64,000 bases of DNA. Source: Macrotis lagotis (lineage: Eukaryota; Chordata; Mammalia; Peramelemorphia; Peramelidae). The notes under the pieces are model-generated. The model searched no databases, had not been told where the DNA came from, and saw nothing but the letters and a program-made list of their open reading frames with translations. The position numbers and the translations under genes are program-made. Of the stretch, positions 11,201 to 20,310 are shown one piece after another. Numbering within the stretch: position 1 is the first letter of the stretch; the number at the start of each line of letters is the position of its first letter. The stretch lies in contig NC_133662.1 of NCBI RefSeq assembly GCF_037893015.1, positions 271,119,944 through 271,183,943 of the forward strand, given 5' to 3'.

Positions 11201-14200
11201 AAGAGAAGCGTGGAAAGAATTATATGAACTGATGCTGAGTAAAGGGAGCAGAACCAAGAGAACATTCTAGACATTAGCAACAACATTGTGAGTTGGTCAG
11301 CTATGATGGATGCAGCACCTCTTAGTTCAGAGACCTAGGACAACCCTGGGAGATCTGTTATGGACAATGACATTCACATCCAGAGGAAAAGCAAACAAAC
11401 AAACAAACAAAAAATCCACAGGATCTGAATGGATGCAATGTTCACTTCTTTAAAACTTCTCTTATGTTTTTCCTTCCTATCCCATGGTCTTCTTTCTTTT
11501 CCCTCAATCCTAATTCCTCATACACAAAAGGACTAATATGTTAAACACAACTTTTACTTGATTGTTCACCACTGAGGGGCAGGGGGTGGGAAGGGAAGAT
11601 CATAGAAAAATGTGGAACTTTTAAATATGCAAGTGGATGAAGGTTGAAAAACTATCAGCATGTAATTGGAAAAATAAAATAAAATATAAATTTTAAAAAA
11701 AGAAGAAAAGGAAAAAATTGTCCCAGGTCAAAAGGACAAGAAATCTAAGTTCATGTCTGTATATTCCTGTCTAACAAGTTAGCTGTTTCTGCTCGTGAAA
11801 ATTGTCTTTCCAAATGTACCTATACAGCCTTTACCACACGGTTTGCTGCCAAGGGAAGAGGGAAGGGAGGGTGGTAGAAAAATGTGTAACTTATAAATCT
11901 GCAAGGAAATGAGTGTTGAAAAACTATCCTAGCATGTCATTGGAAAAATAAAATAAAATATCAAGAAAAAAAGAAAATTGTATTTCCTTTATAAGAAAAA
12001 TTAAATTACTCTTTTTCAGGCTGAGAATTGATGTGGAGTGGAAAATGAGTCCCCTTGGAAGCAGTCCCATGGCCCCATTTGGGCCTTGAGGCCCAGACAA
12101 ATCGTGGCTTCCATCTGACCCAGCCCCTGCTAGACTCCCTGAGCCCAGGTTCTGTTTGACTTGATAGCCAGGTGCCGTGACAGGATGCTTTGATTTGGGG
12201 GCCTACATTTGCTCTGTCTTTCTGTCTTTACGTCTTTACACCAGGGACTTTTTTTAGGGGGAAGAAAACAGAGAGAATGACATTTTTCACTCATGGGATG
12301 GAGAACAGAATCAAGAAAGGCTTCATGGAGGAAGAAGCGCTTGACCAAAAACTGCAAGGTCAAAAACAGCATCAGCTTTCCAGTCCCTGAGACAAACCAA
12401 AGACTGAGCCTGACAGGCAGCAAAGGGGAAGGTGCTGGCTCTCCCTGGAGCCAATCTTGGGCTGGAATCCCATGTCTGCCATTTACTCTCCCTGGGTCTC
12501 GGTCTCCTCATCTGCGGCCCCTTGCCCATGATCCTATGAATTGAATGACCCTGAGGACCAGAGAATCCCTGTTCAAGTGGGTCCCTCAGAAGGAGGATGC
12601 CAGGCAGACCACAGCAGCAAGGAGGCCCTGGGCGGGGATGGGGTCACACTCCACTGGGGTGAACCCTGTACACCCACTCGCCATCCTGCCATCTGGGACT
12701 CTGGAGTTCATTCCCACCAAAGTTGAACTAGATTCCTTTGAACATTTTGGACTGGATAGTTTTCGATTTTCTGTTCCCCTTCCCCCGCCCCCTGCCCAAA
12801 GCTATCCCTTGTGACAAAGAACAAAAGAGGAAAGAAAGCAGTTTGGCAAAATTAACCAACTCTCAACTAAGGCTGACTGACACAGTATGCAGTATTCCAC
12901 ACCCACAGTTCCTCACCTCTGCTCTGACTCTCTCCAAGAGTCAGGCAAGTGGCTGCCAAAACTGACTGTCTGGTCCCTGTTTGGAGATGGTTTGCAGCCC
13001 ATGGCCCTGGGGAAAGTCCCCGATTCCTGGTCAGTGGATGCTCACTCATGAACAGGTCTGCAGGAATGACCTAGAGCGCTGATTCAAGGCCTTAAAAGCC
13101 AGTGAGTTCAGCTACACCAGGCTGCACTCCTGACCTTAGACGTCCCTTAGACGTCCCACCTCCATGCTGCCCTCCTGATGCCAGCGGAGAATAGGGAGTG
13201 GCAGTCCTTTCCTTGCACCAAGGAACCAGTGTTCTTGGAACCTTAGCAGGGAGGCTGGGAGGCCTAGGGGATTGAATGCTGGACTTTATAGTGCTAGGAA
13301 ACCCTGTGTTCAAATCCTTCCTCAGATACTAGCTGTGGGATACTAGGGGAATCAGTAGGGCATCTGTGGCTGCTGGGGGCCATCTGGAAAGCATCTGGCA
13401 GACCTTTGGGCCATTGTCTGCTGGACCATCCAATGCACAGCATCTCATTACAGAAGTGATCCAGGCAACCAAGAGGCTTCCCATTGCCATCCATTCAGTT
13501 GGGGAGTTTGCTACTCTCCAATTCTTGACCCAGTAGGGATTTTCCTGTCAGTCTTTAGACATTTGTTAGCAGTATGTTAGCAAGTCACTGCCTCCTCTGG
13601 TCCTTCCTTTCCTCCACTGGGCTGGACCTCATTCTCTCTATGACCTCATCCAGATCTAGAGCTGAGTCCATGGTTTGAGTTAGCCCATGTGTCTCTCTCA
13701 TTTGGGAGCAAAATGACATAAAACCCAAAGAGAAACAAAGTCACTTTGCCAAAGGTCTCAGATAGGTCCAGCTGAGAAGGTCCACCCAGCCCAGCTCTGC
13801 CCAGCTCTGCCCAGCCCAACCCTTCTCTACTTTGCCCAGCCTAGCTCATACCTCCCCAGGCCTGCCCTGCCCAGATCAACTCTGTACTGCCCTGCCCAGC
13901 CTACTCTACTTTGCCCAGCCCTGCCCTGCCCTCCCCTGCCCTGTCCAACCTCTCCATACCTCTCTATATCCAATATTCCACATGCGCTTAAGTGGGCAAT
14001 CTCTTCACCAAGCATGAAACCAAAATATTTTTAAAATCTCCATTCTTTTTGTGTCTCCTTTCTTCCTGGGAATGTTGGCCATAATCTTTTCTTACCTCCC
14101 TTGAAGACAAGGCCTCCTCTGCCTCCTCGTGGCCCTCTCAAAGAGCTGAGAAAAGGTGAGGGCAGCTGGAAAGCCCATTTAGGGGAAGAAGTTGAACTTC

Positions 14201-15003
14201 CCTAGACATGACGAGACCAGAGACCAGAGGGCTCTCAATTCTCCAGGGCCTCTGTGGCAGAGCTATTTTCTGCAACCAGCTGAGGGCTTCTGGGCATATC
14301 CAGGGGAGGGATGTGGACCTGGCCCTAACATGGGTTCGGGAGATGCTTGGATCGATATCAGTGTCATCCTCAATAAAGGACCACTGAGGCAGCCAGCAGT
14401 GATCCTCTGCTAGAGGCATGGATGAAACCAATGATCAGAGAAGACCCTGGCCCTCTCAACACAGGAACCAAAACAGTCTGAAGGATGGCTTGGGGGCCAA
14501 AGTTTCCTCCTCTATAAAATTGGGGGACCTGAATCAGCCCCTCCAGTCTCTCACACCCCCTGATCTAGGACCCAGGAACTCTCTGAAAGTCTCTGTAGTT
14601 GGAAGGTCCCTTCTGGCTCTAAAATTCCATGAAGGTTGAGTTCCCTTCAGGTCTGGGAGGGAGAAAAGGCTCATGGGAAGTTTCAAAGGAGAGGAAGGGG
14701 CTTGGCCCTGAGTCAGAACCCAAATGAGAGTCTGGGCCCCCTCTGGAAACCTTGGTTCACCCTGGGCCTTAGGCCTGGGGTACCGCCACAGGTCACTTAC
14801 TGGGACCCAAAGAGCCAAACCCATCTTCATCTTCAGCAAGAAGCCAGCCCAATTAAAACAACTGGACTCCAGCTGTCACAAAGAAAGAAAGCCCTGAGCC
14901 CCCAAGAGCAGCTGCAGGGGCTCCCTCATCCCCAAGAACCTCCCCTCCCTCACTCACCCTCCTGCTTGGCCTCAGGCTTTCTCTCGCTCTTTTCCTTGTG
15001 ACT
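8085..15003 (-). CDS. S100B: S100B, EF-hand calcium-binding protein
   Basis: Coding exons on the minus strand are 10553-10416 (ATG at 10553) and 8225-8085 (stop TGA at 8087-8085), joined in phase 0 to give 92 residues, the usual S100B length. A non-coding first exon is placed at about 15003-14958. Residues 19-32 form the N-terminal S100-type EF loop ([14 protein letters not shown]). Residues 61-72 form the canonical loop ([12 protein letters not shown]) with all calcium ligands present, and the protein ends in CHEFFEHE, the S100B tail. The family forms homodimers in cytosol and outside the cell, is abundant in astrocytes, and exposes a hydrophobic target site on calcium binding. Coding exon 2 begins after acceptor TGTCCAG at 10571 and ends with donor GGG|GTGAGT. 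Residue 46, at that junction, is Gly where human has Glu. PRMT2 diverges from it about 15 kb to the right. Confidence 0.95.
8430..8520 (+). repeat. MIR-type SINE 3' part in S100B intron 2
   Basis: GGTCTCAGTTTCCTCATTTG, then CCTTTCCAGCTCCAGA, is the typical 3' half of MIR. Another diverged piece precedes it at 8290-8390. Confidence 0.6.
9030..9265 (+). repeat. MIR-type SINE in S100B intron 2
   Basis: CAACCTCAGTTTCCTCATTG followed by the ATAATAGCCCCTGCTTCATA end is a nearly complete old MIR-like element. Confidence 0.65.
9617..9791 (+). repeat. WSINE1-like SINE
   Basis: Head GGTGGCTAGGTGGCGTAGTG at 9617, box-B-like GGGTTCAAATC, and the end TTTGCCTTGCAAAAAA followed by an A-rich CAAAAA tail. 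It is nearly full length and little diverged. Confidence 0.85.
10085..10250 (+). repeat. MIR-type SINE in S100B intron 2
   Basis: CTGGGTGACCTTGGGAGAG, then CAGAGCCTCAGTTTCCCCAG, is a clear MIR core. Confidence 0.65.
10416..10571 (-). CDS. S100B: S100B first coding exon with 18 nt of 5' UTR
   Basis: The exon runs from an acceptor at 10572 to donor GTGAGT at 10415. The ATG is at 10553-10551. It encodes residues 1-46, starting [18 protein letters not shown], which is closely S100B-like. Confidence 0.95.
10925..11700 (+). mobile_element. L1 3' end, in S100B intron 1
   Basis: It contains the marsupial L1 ORF2 end and 3' UTR motifs: AAGAATTGGAAATTGAGGAG, GCCCATCAATTGGGAAATGG, ATGAACTGATGCTGAGTAAA, and the tail ATTGGAAAAATAAAATAAAA. 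It is 5'-truncated. Confidence 0.8.
11850..11985 (+). mobile_element. Second L1 3' tail just downstream of the first
   Basis: GTAGAAAAATGTGTAACTTA, AAAACTATCCTAGCATGTCA and ATTGGAAAAATAAAATAAAA repeat the tail motifs found 270 bp earlier, with different substitutions. Confidence 0.7.
11990..13780. other. S100B intron 1, no further feature recognised
   Basis: The short open frames here lack splice context and known domains. Directly repeated GACGTCCCTTA/GACGTCCCACC words at 13139-13160 are minor. Confidence 0.5.
13785..13960. repeat. CCCAG/CTGCC-rich minisatellite
   Basis: Imperfect 5- and 10-bp units (CTGCC, CCCAGCTCTG, CTTTGCCCAG) are repeated for about 175 bp, with strong C/G strand asymmetry. 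It creates a glycine/arginine-like chance frame on the minus strand. Confidence 0.8.
14958..15003 (-). other. S100B: Probable S100B non-coding exon 1
   Basis: On the minus strand CAAGCAGGAGG|GTGAGTGAGG is a strong donor at 14958/14957. It lies about 4.4 kb upstream of the first coding exon, matching the S100 gene plan of one short untranslated exon. The 5' end is placed 25-30 bases below the TATA-like box. Confidence 0.6.
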
Positions 15004-15025
15004 GGAGGAAGGCAGCGGACACTGG

Positions 15026-15105
15026 CTTCTTATGTCTTTGCTAGGGGTGGGGAAGGCCTATTGGCAGCAGGGTAGCCGGGCTGCAGATGGGAGCCAACCA
15101 ATGAG
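15026..15105 (-). promoter_or_regulatory. S100B: S100B core promoter: TATA-like box and CCAAT boxes
   Basis: On the minus strand a TATA-like CATAAGAAG lies at 15034-15026 and GCCAATAGG at 15065-15057. A second CCAAT in the opposite orientation lies at 15098-15102. Spacing to the proposed exon 1 is right for a TATA promoter. There is no CpG island, as expected for a tissue-restricted gene. Confidence 0.55.
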
Positions 15106-15362
15106 GGCCGCCAGAGGAGAGCCAGGGTAGGAGGGAGGGAGCCAGCTGCCTCTGGACACGACTGAGGGCAGCCAGGGCCTGGCACCCAAGAGAGCTTGGA
15201 CAAAGCAGGGAAGCCACATGGGCCTGCGGTGGGCGCTCTTAACTGATACACCAGCCTGAGACAGAGAGGAGGGGAGGAAGAAAGGAGGCCTGTTATCGAG
15301 AAATGTGGAGGTCAGCTGTTTGTTCCACTCGTTCTTCTGAGAGTTTAAAAACAGGCCTCCTG

Positions 15363-15737
15363 GGGAAGAAGGGGAGAAGAGAAAGGGGAGGGGGAGGGGG
15401 GGAGGAGAAAAAGAGGGGGAAGAAATATAAAGAGAAGAAGGAAGGGAGGAAGGAAGGAAGGAAGAAAAAAGAAAGAAAAGAGGGAGGGAAGAAAGGGAGG
15501 GAGGAGGGAAGGGAGGGAGGGAGGGAGGGAGGGAAGGGAGGAAGGAGGGAGGAAGGAAGGAAGGAGGAAGGAAGGAAGGAAGGAAGGGAGGGAGGGAGGG
15601 AGGGAAGGAAGGAAGGAAGGAAGGAAGGAAGGAAGGAAGGAAGGAAGGAAGGAAGGAAGGAAGGAAGGAAGGAAGGAAGGAAGGAAGGAAGGAAGGAAGG
15701 GAGGGAGGGAGGAGGGAAGGAAGGGAGGGAGGGAGGG
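15363..15737. repeat. Purine tract with long (GGAA)n microsatellite
   Basis: About 375 bp of almost pure purine on the + strand. Roughly 15603-15700 is an uninterrupted GGAA array of about 24 units, flanked by GGGA and GGAGGA variants. It lies about 360-730 bp upstream of the proposed S100B start. Its long chance frames (proline/serine/phenylalanine- or glycine/arginine/glutamate-rich) are not genes. Confidence 0.95.
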
Positions 15738-16329
15738 ACAGACACAAAGAAACATAGACCTGAAGGGAGAGACAGAGAAAGAAAGACTGAAAGAAGCTGG
15801 TGAGGAAAACTGAGAAAACAGACAACTACAAAGGAAGGTTCCGATCCTTACTCAAGCAGTGGCTCTGGACAAGTCAAAATGTTTTGTCTGGTTCCCTGTG
15901 ACAAAAGCACCCAGAGTTTCTCCCTCCTTTGCTCCCGCTGTCCGGCCGCTCCAAAGTGCTTCCCACCATGTTGGTCTCCAGCAGTGGGTTGTTCTAGATC
16001 TGAGCTAAATCCAGTGCCTTGCCATAGTAGGCTTTCATTCAGTATTTGATAAATGAAAATGCCTTATGAGAAGTAAGGAATAAAACACTGCATTTAATTC
16101 AGATAACACCATCTAACCACAAAGTAAATGAGTAAGAAAATGGGAAGGCCATGACAGGACACGAGAAAGTAGCACTTTCAATTCTACTTCATAATCCAGT
16201 TGGGTAGTACCTGAACTCAGGTTAGACATGAATTCCAAAGCAGCCTCAGATACCCACTAGTGTGACTGGACTAGTCATTTAGCTTCTGCCTCCCTCAATT
16301 CTCTCATGCTAGCACCTCTCTCCCATGGT

Positions 16330-16493
16330 TTTTTTTTTTTTTTGTTTTTTTTTTTAGTTTTTACAAGGCAATGTATTAAATGACTTGCCCAAGGACACAG
16401 AGCTAGGTAATTATGAAGTGTCTGAGGCTGGATTTGAACTCAGGTCCTCCTGACTCCAGGGCCGCCGCTCTATCCACTGTGTAACCTAGCTGC
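16330..16493 (-). repeat. WSINE1-like SINE, antisense, with target-site duplication
   Basis: It reads poly-T, then CAAGGCAATG, and ends ACCTAGCTGCC. The flanks repeat CTCTCCCATGGTT at 16317-16329 and about 16494-16506, marking a clean insertion. Confidence 0.9.
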
Positions 16494-16506
16494 CCTCTCC
16501 CATGGT

Positions 16507-18855
16507 TCTTTTGAGGAATGAGTTAATATTTCTAAAGTGTCTTGCTAATTTGAAAGCGCTATCTAAAAATTAGTTATTAATTTTAGAAGCAAGGAAGGTA
16601 GATTCACTTAAATTAGAAAGGAGACATCTTGGGGGAAGAGATCTTGGACACTAGTCTTGTGATGTACACATTTGTGAGGCCACCACAGGGGCAGGGAGAG
16701 GTGGGGGCCAGAGATGTTCAGAAGGGGTACAGCTCCTTTGGGGAGAAGGGAAGCAATCTCATAGCTTCCTAGTTTAATTATGCTTAGATTTTATACTGAT
16801 TAAGGAATTTGGGTATTGTCACAATGTACAGGTAACCAATGTAAGAATTGCTCAACTTTCAAAATCATTATTTTAATTTTTTTGCACACTCTAAATATCA
16901 ACCCCCTGAGGTGAGGGCCCATTAGTCCTACCCTAGTTCAATTCTGGCTAGTTTTAGATTCTCAGGTTTGATACCAAGACCTACACTGAGTCCAGTCCTG
17001 TGCTAATTAGACCTTATGGGGGATGTAGAAGAAATGTGAAGCATGGGCCCTGCTCTGAGCTCATGCAAGTTTGAGGGACCTTTCCCAGGTAGGCCATCTG
17101 GGGCTCCATACATCAGGAACCCAAACATTCTTTTGGCATCCGAGTAAACGTTCATTTATACACGATGTGGGCAGTCAGCCCTCTGCTACCTGAACCCACC
17201 ATCTGGGGCTCATGAGGGGCTACGTTGAGCACAATCAAGAAATTGCCAATTCCATTCTCTCATCTCTGAGGAGAAAGAGGCTTTGTGGCATCATGAAACC
17301 TTAAATTCTGGCCCCAAGCCTATCTCTGACTCACATCCTCCAGTAGCTCCAAAGCTGTCAGGCTGGTCCTGGCCTGCAGCATCCCAAGTGATTGCTGCTC
17401 ACCTAGTAATCTTCCCAGAGATGGGACTTTTAGAAAGTTCTTTGGTCTCCAAAGATGCTGACCCTGCAAAGCAGGTCCATTTTCCATCATAGCTTTCCAA
17501 TGAGATGCACCTTGGGAGAAATCACTCAGTAAGTAACTGCAGGCAAGGATGGCTTCCTAAGTGGCAGGCTCCAATGAGGAAGGAGCTCTCCACAGAACAA
17601 GCCCCCCAGAGATTGCAGGGGCAAACCAGGCCCGGGAGCCAGAGAACCTCCCAGGATGACTTCAAGCTGCTCCTGACCTGAACGAGGTAAAGTCCTCCCC
17701 AAGAGGGAAGACTGCAGGAACCTGACTCTGGCCTCCTGGCTATGCGATGGAGGGTGAAGGAATCCCTTCATCTCACTCATCTTCAGTATCTCACCTGTAA
17801 AATGAGGAGAATAGTGCTTGCAATAATACCTAGTTGGTATGGGGATCAAAGGAGATCTTGTTAACCTGAAAATGCCATGGAAATGCTGGATAGTATGATT
17901 GAAACAGGCGACAGATAAGATGACTGAGAAAACAAAGGTTTTGGTTTCAGAGCTTATTGATTTATTAAGCAGCATATGCCAGTCTCATAACAAATTGGAA
18001 CCAGTTGCCTTCCTCCGATTTGGCACCAGACCCCAAACCGTGGGGGCTCATGCCAGCAAATATAGGGGGGGAGAGATGATTATACACTAAAAACAATTCA
18101 TCAAATAAGACCAATTAATTTTTTTAAAAATCTGCACAACAAAATTAGGTCATCTGATTTCTAGTTGGGGGAAAATCGGGGCCTTTCTGAGTTGGGAGGG
18201 GGAAAGTGAATAGGTGAAATTCCTTGAATTCAGAAAAATGTTTGCCATTCCCCCCAAGTTTCTGAATACAACAAAGGAGCATAGAAACAAAAAGTGCTTG
18301 GCCATATGGAGTTGAGATAAGATGCATGACTGAGATGTACAATTTTGAGAAAACTCTTCTTTGGGTCAATCTTTGGGCCTAATTGGGCTTCTCATCTTCG
18401 GTGGTGGTGGTGGGGGCTCTCTTAGCAGCTAGCAAGGGTGGTCTGGCTTCCCAGCCATGCAGGCTAGGTCCCAACAATGCATTCAAGTCCTCTCCCAATT
18501 GAATTGCAGTTTTCTCACTAGACCCAGCTCCAGAAGTGAGTCACAAGATGGAATCAGTAGGGTTCACTCACTCCCCACAATTCACCACTTTGTTGCTCCA
18601 GTCCCTCAATTCAAACTGTTCCATGGTCTCTTTGGAATATGACGTTACATTCAGCTTGGGCCCCTTCACATTCGGCACTGCTCAGGTGGAAAAATCCAAG
18701 GCCAAGGAACAAAAATAGTAAAAAGTCTGGGAAAACAAATTGCAAAATAGACTTCATATTGTTGGCCAGCAAGCCATGGGCACTGATGCCAGCAAGGAAA
18801 GCTGTGTACTGGATGAATGGCTTCTCTTCTGGTCGGGGGTGGGGGGAGTTAAGTT
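16507..18855. other. Intergenic stretch, nothing recognised
   Basis: No exon is supported. The 149-codon minus-strand frame at 17526-17975 has no known domain and overlaps MIR-like sequence (CTCACCTGTAAAATGAGGAG at 17792). Confidence 0.5.
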
Positions 18856-18972
18856 GGAGAGGAGGGTAGAGAGGAGGGGAGGAGAGGAGAGGAGAGAAGG
18901 GAAGAGAAGAGGAGAGAAGCAGAAGGGAGGAAAAGGGAGGGGAGGGGAAAGGTAGAGAGGGGAAGAGAAGAT
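18856..18972. repeat. GGAGA-rich purine repeat
   Basis: About 115 bp of GGAGA/GGGGA units on the + strand; low complexity. Confidence 0.85.
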
Positions 18973-19089
18973 TTTTGCTTCTGGAACTAGGGAAATTTTG
19001 TCATTTTCTTGTACATTGAGCACCATGCCTAAGTTTTTAAAAAATCTTCTAATTATATCTATTATTTCTCAAGAATCACCATTTAAGGG

Positions 19090-19237
19090 AATGGTGAGGC
19101 AGCACAGCAGATAGAGCACCAGTCCTGGATTCAGGAGGATCTGAGTTCAAATCCATCCTCAGACACTCAATAATTACCTGTGTGACCTTGGATAAATCAC
19201 TTAACCCCATTTCCTTGCAAAAAAACAAACAAAAAAG
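19090..19237 (+). repeat. WSINE1-like SINE
   Basis: It runs from GGCAGCACAGCAGATAGAGC, through a GAGTTCAAATCC box B, to CCTTGCAAAAAAACAAACA. It is more diverged than the copies with clean target repeats. Confidence 0.8.
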
Positions 19238-19519
19238 TATCACAGATACTTAAGACAGATAAAAAGGATTTCTGAATCATTTTTTTTTCATATTTACTAT
19301 TCTAGTACCTGCAACACGGTGGGAAATGACTCTACCTATCTTCAACTCTGATGTATTTCGATAATGCAGGGTCATCATGTTCCAATATAAATTCCCTGTC
19401 ATATCTCTATTAGGGTATGTGTATGTTATCTGTCCATGATACTTATTGCTTATTATGATTTTAATAGCCCCCTCCCTTTTTATCTGCATTTCAGCCTTGT
19501 CTAGCCATTCCAGGAAGTA

Positions 19520-19860
19520 CTGTGTCACAGAAAGCCTCACAGATTTAAATTCAGGTTCGAATGTTCACTCTGTCCCTCACTAGCTATGAAACCTTAGGAA
19601 ATCATTTCAACTCTCTGGGTCTCAGTTTTCTCATTTGTAAAATGGGGGATGGGGTTGATCAGACATCCTCTAAGGTCCTTCCAGCTCTCTCTCTTTGAGA
19701 AAATGAGTCCCCTGAAGTCGAGTGGCAGAGGGTGAGGAGCCCTGGGTCTGAAATCAGGTCTGAATGCAGACTCTGCTCCTTACCATCTGTGCCACACTGG
19801 CCAGGGAAGACAAAAGGCATGGAGTCGATGATCTCAAGTCCCATCCCAGCTCCAAAACTA
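19520..19860 (+). repeat. Two MIR-type SINE pieces in tandem
   Basis: The first (19520-19690) has GGGTCTCAGTTTTCTCATTT. The second (about 19715-19860) repeats the head and TCTGCTCCTTACCATCTGTG. Both are diverged. Confidence 0.55.
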
Positions 19861-19921
19861 AGCTCCTATAACGTTTCAAAAAGCAATCTATTTTTCAATT
19901 GACTTATATCTGGGTGTTTTT

Positions 19922-20077
19922 TCTTTTTTTTTTCCTTTTTTTTTTTTTAGGTTTCTGCATGGCAATGGGGTTAAGTAGCTTGCCCAAGGCCACACAGCTA
20001 GGCAATGATTAAGTGTCTGAGGCTGGATTTGAACTCAGGTCCTCCTGACTCCAGGGCCAGTACTCTATCCACCGTCA
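19922..20077 (-). repeat. WSINE1-like SINE, antisense, with target-site duplication
   Basis: Poly-T, then TGCATGGCAATGGGGTTAAG, to TCTATCCACCG. GGGTGTTTTTTC occurs on both sides (about 19913 and 20079), the duplicated target. Confidence 0.88.
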
Positions 20078-20099
20078 GGGTGTTTTTTCAATAAAACTT

Positions 20100-20310
20100 G
20101 AAATGACTTCTAACAAGTTAATAATTTATTCAATAAACCTTTTTAAGAACCTTGGATGTCCAGGACATCCTGCTAGGCATCACAGATATAAACCAAATCG
20201 TCTCTGCCCTCAAAGAATTTACATCCTAGTCATAGAGAGTGCACGCATGTACATTAAGAAATGCATACAAATAATAAAAAATAACTTCAAGGGGGAATGT
20301 TAGGGAAGAC
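20100..20310 (+). repeat. Old interspersed repeat fragment, class not determined
   Basis: It resembles 7355-7450; see that entry. CCTGCTAGGCATCACAGATA and TCTCTGCCCTCAAAGAATTT are the most recognisable blocks. Confidence 0.45.

Noticed and set aside
15058-15825. 255-codon minus-strand frame and other long frames over the GGAA tract
   Set aside because: Pure simple-repeat translation (Leu/Pro/Ser/Phe runs), open in several frames at once.
17526-17975. 149-codon minus-strand frame
   Set aside because: No recognised domain, overlaps MIR-like sequence, and no promoter or splice context.
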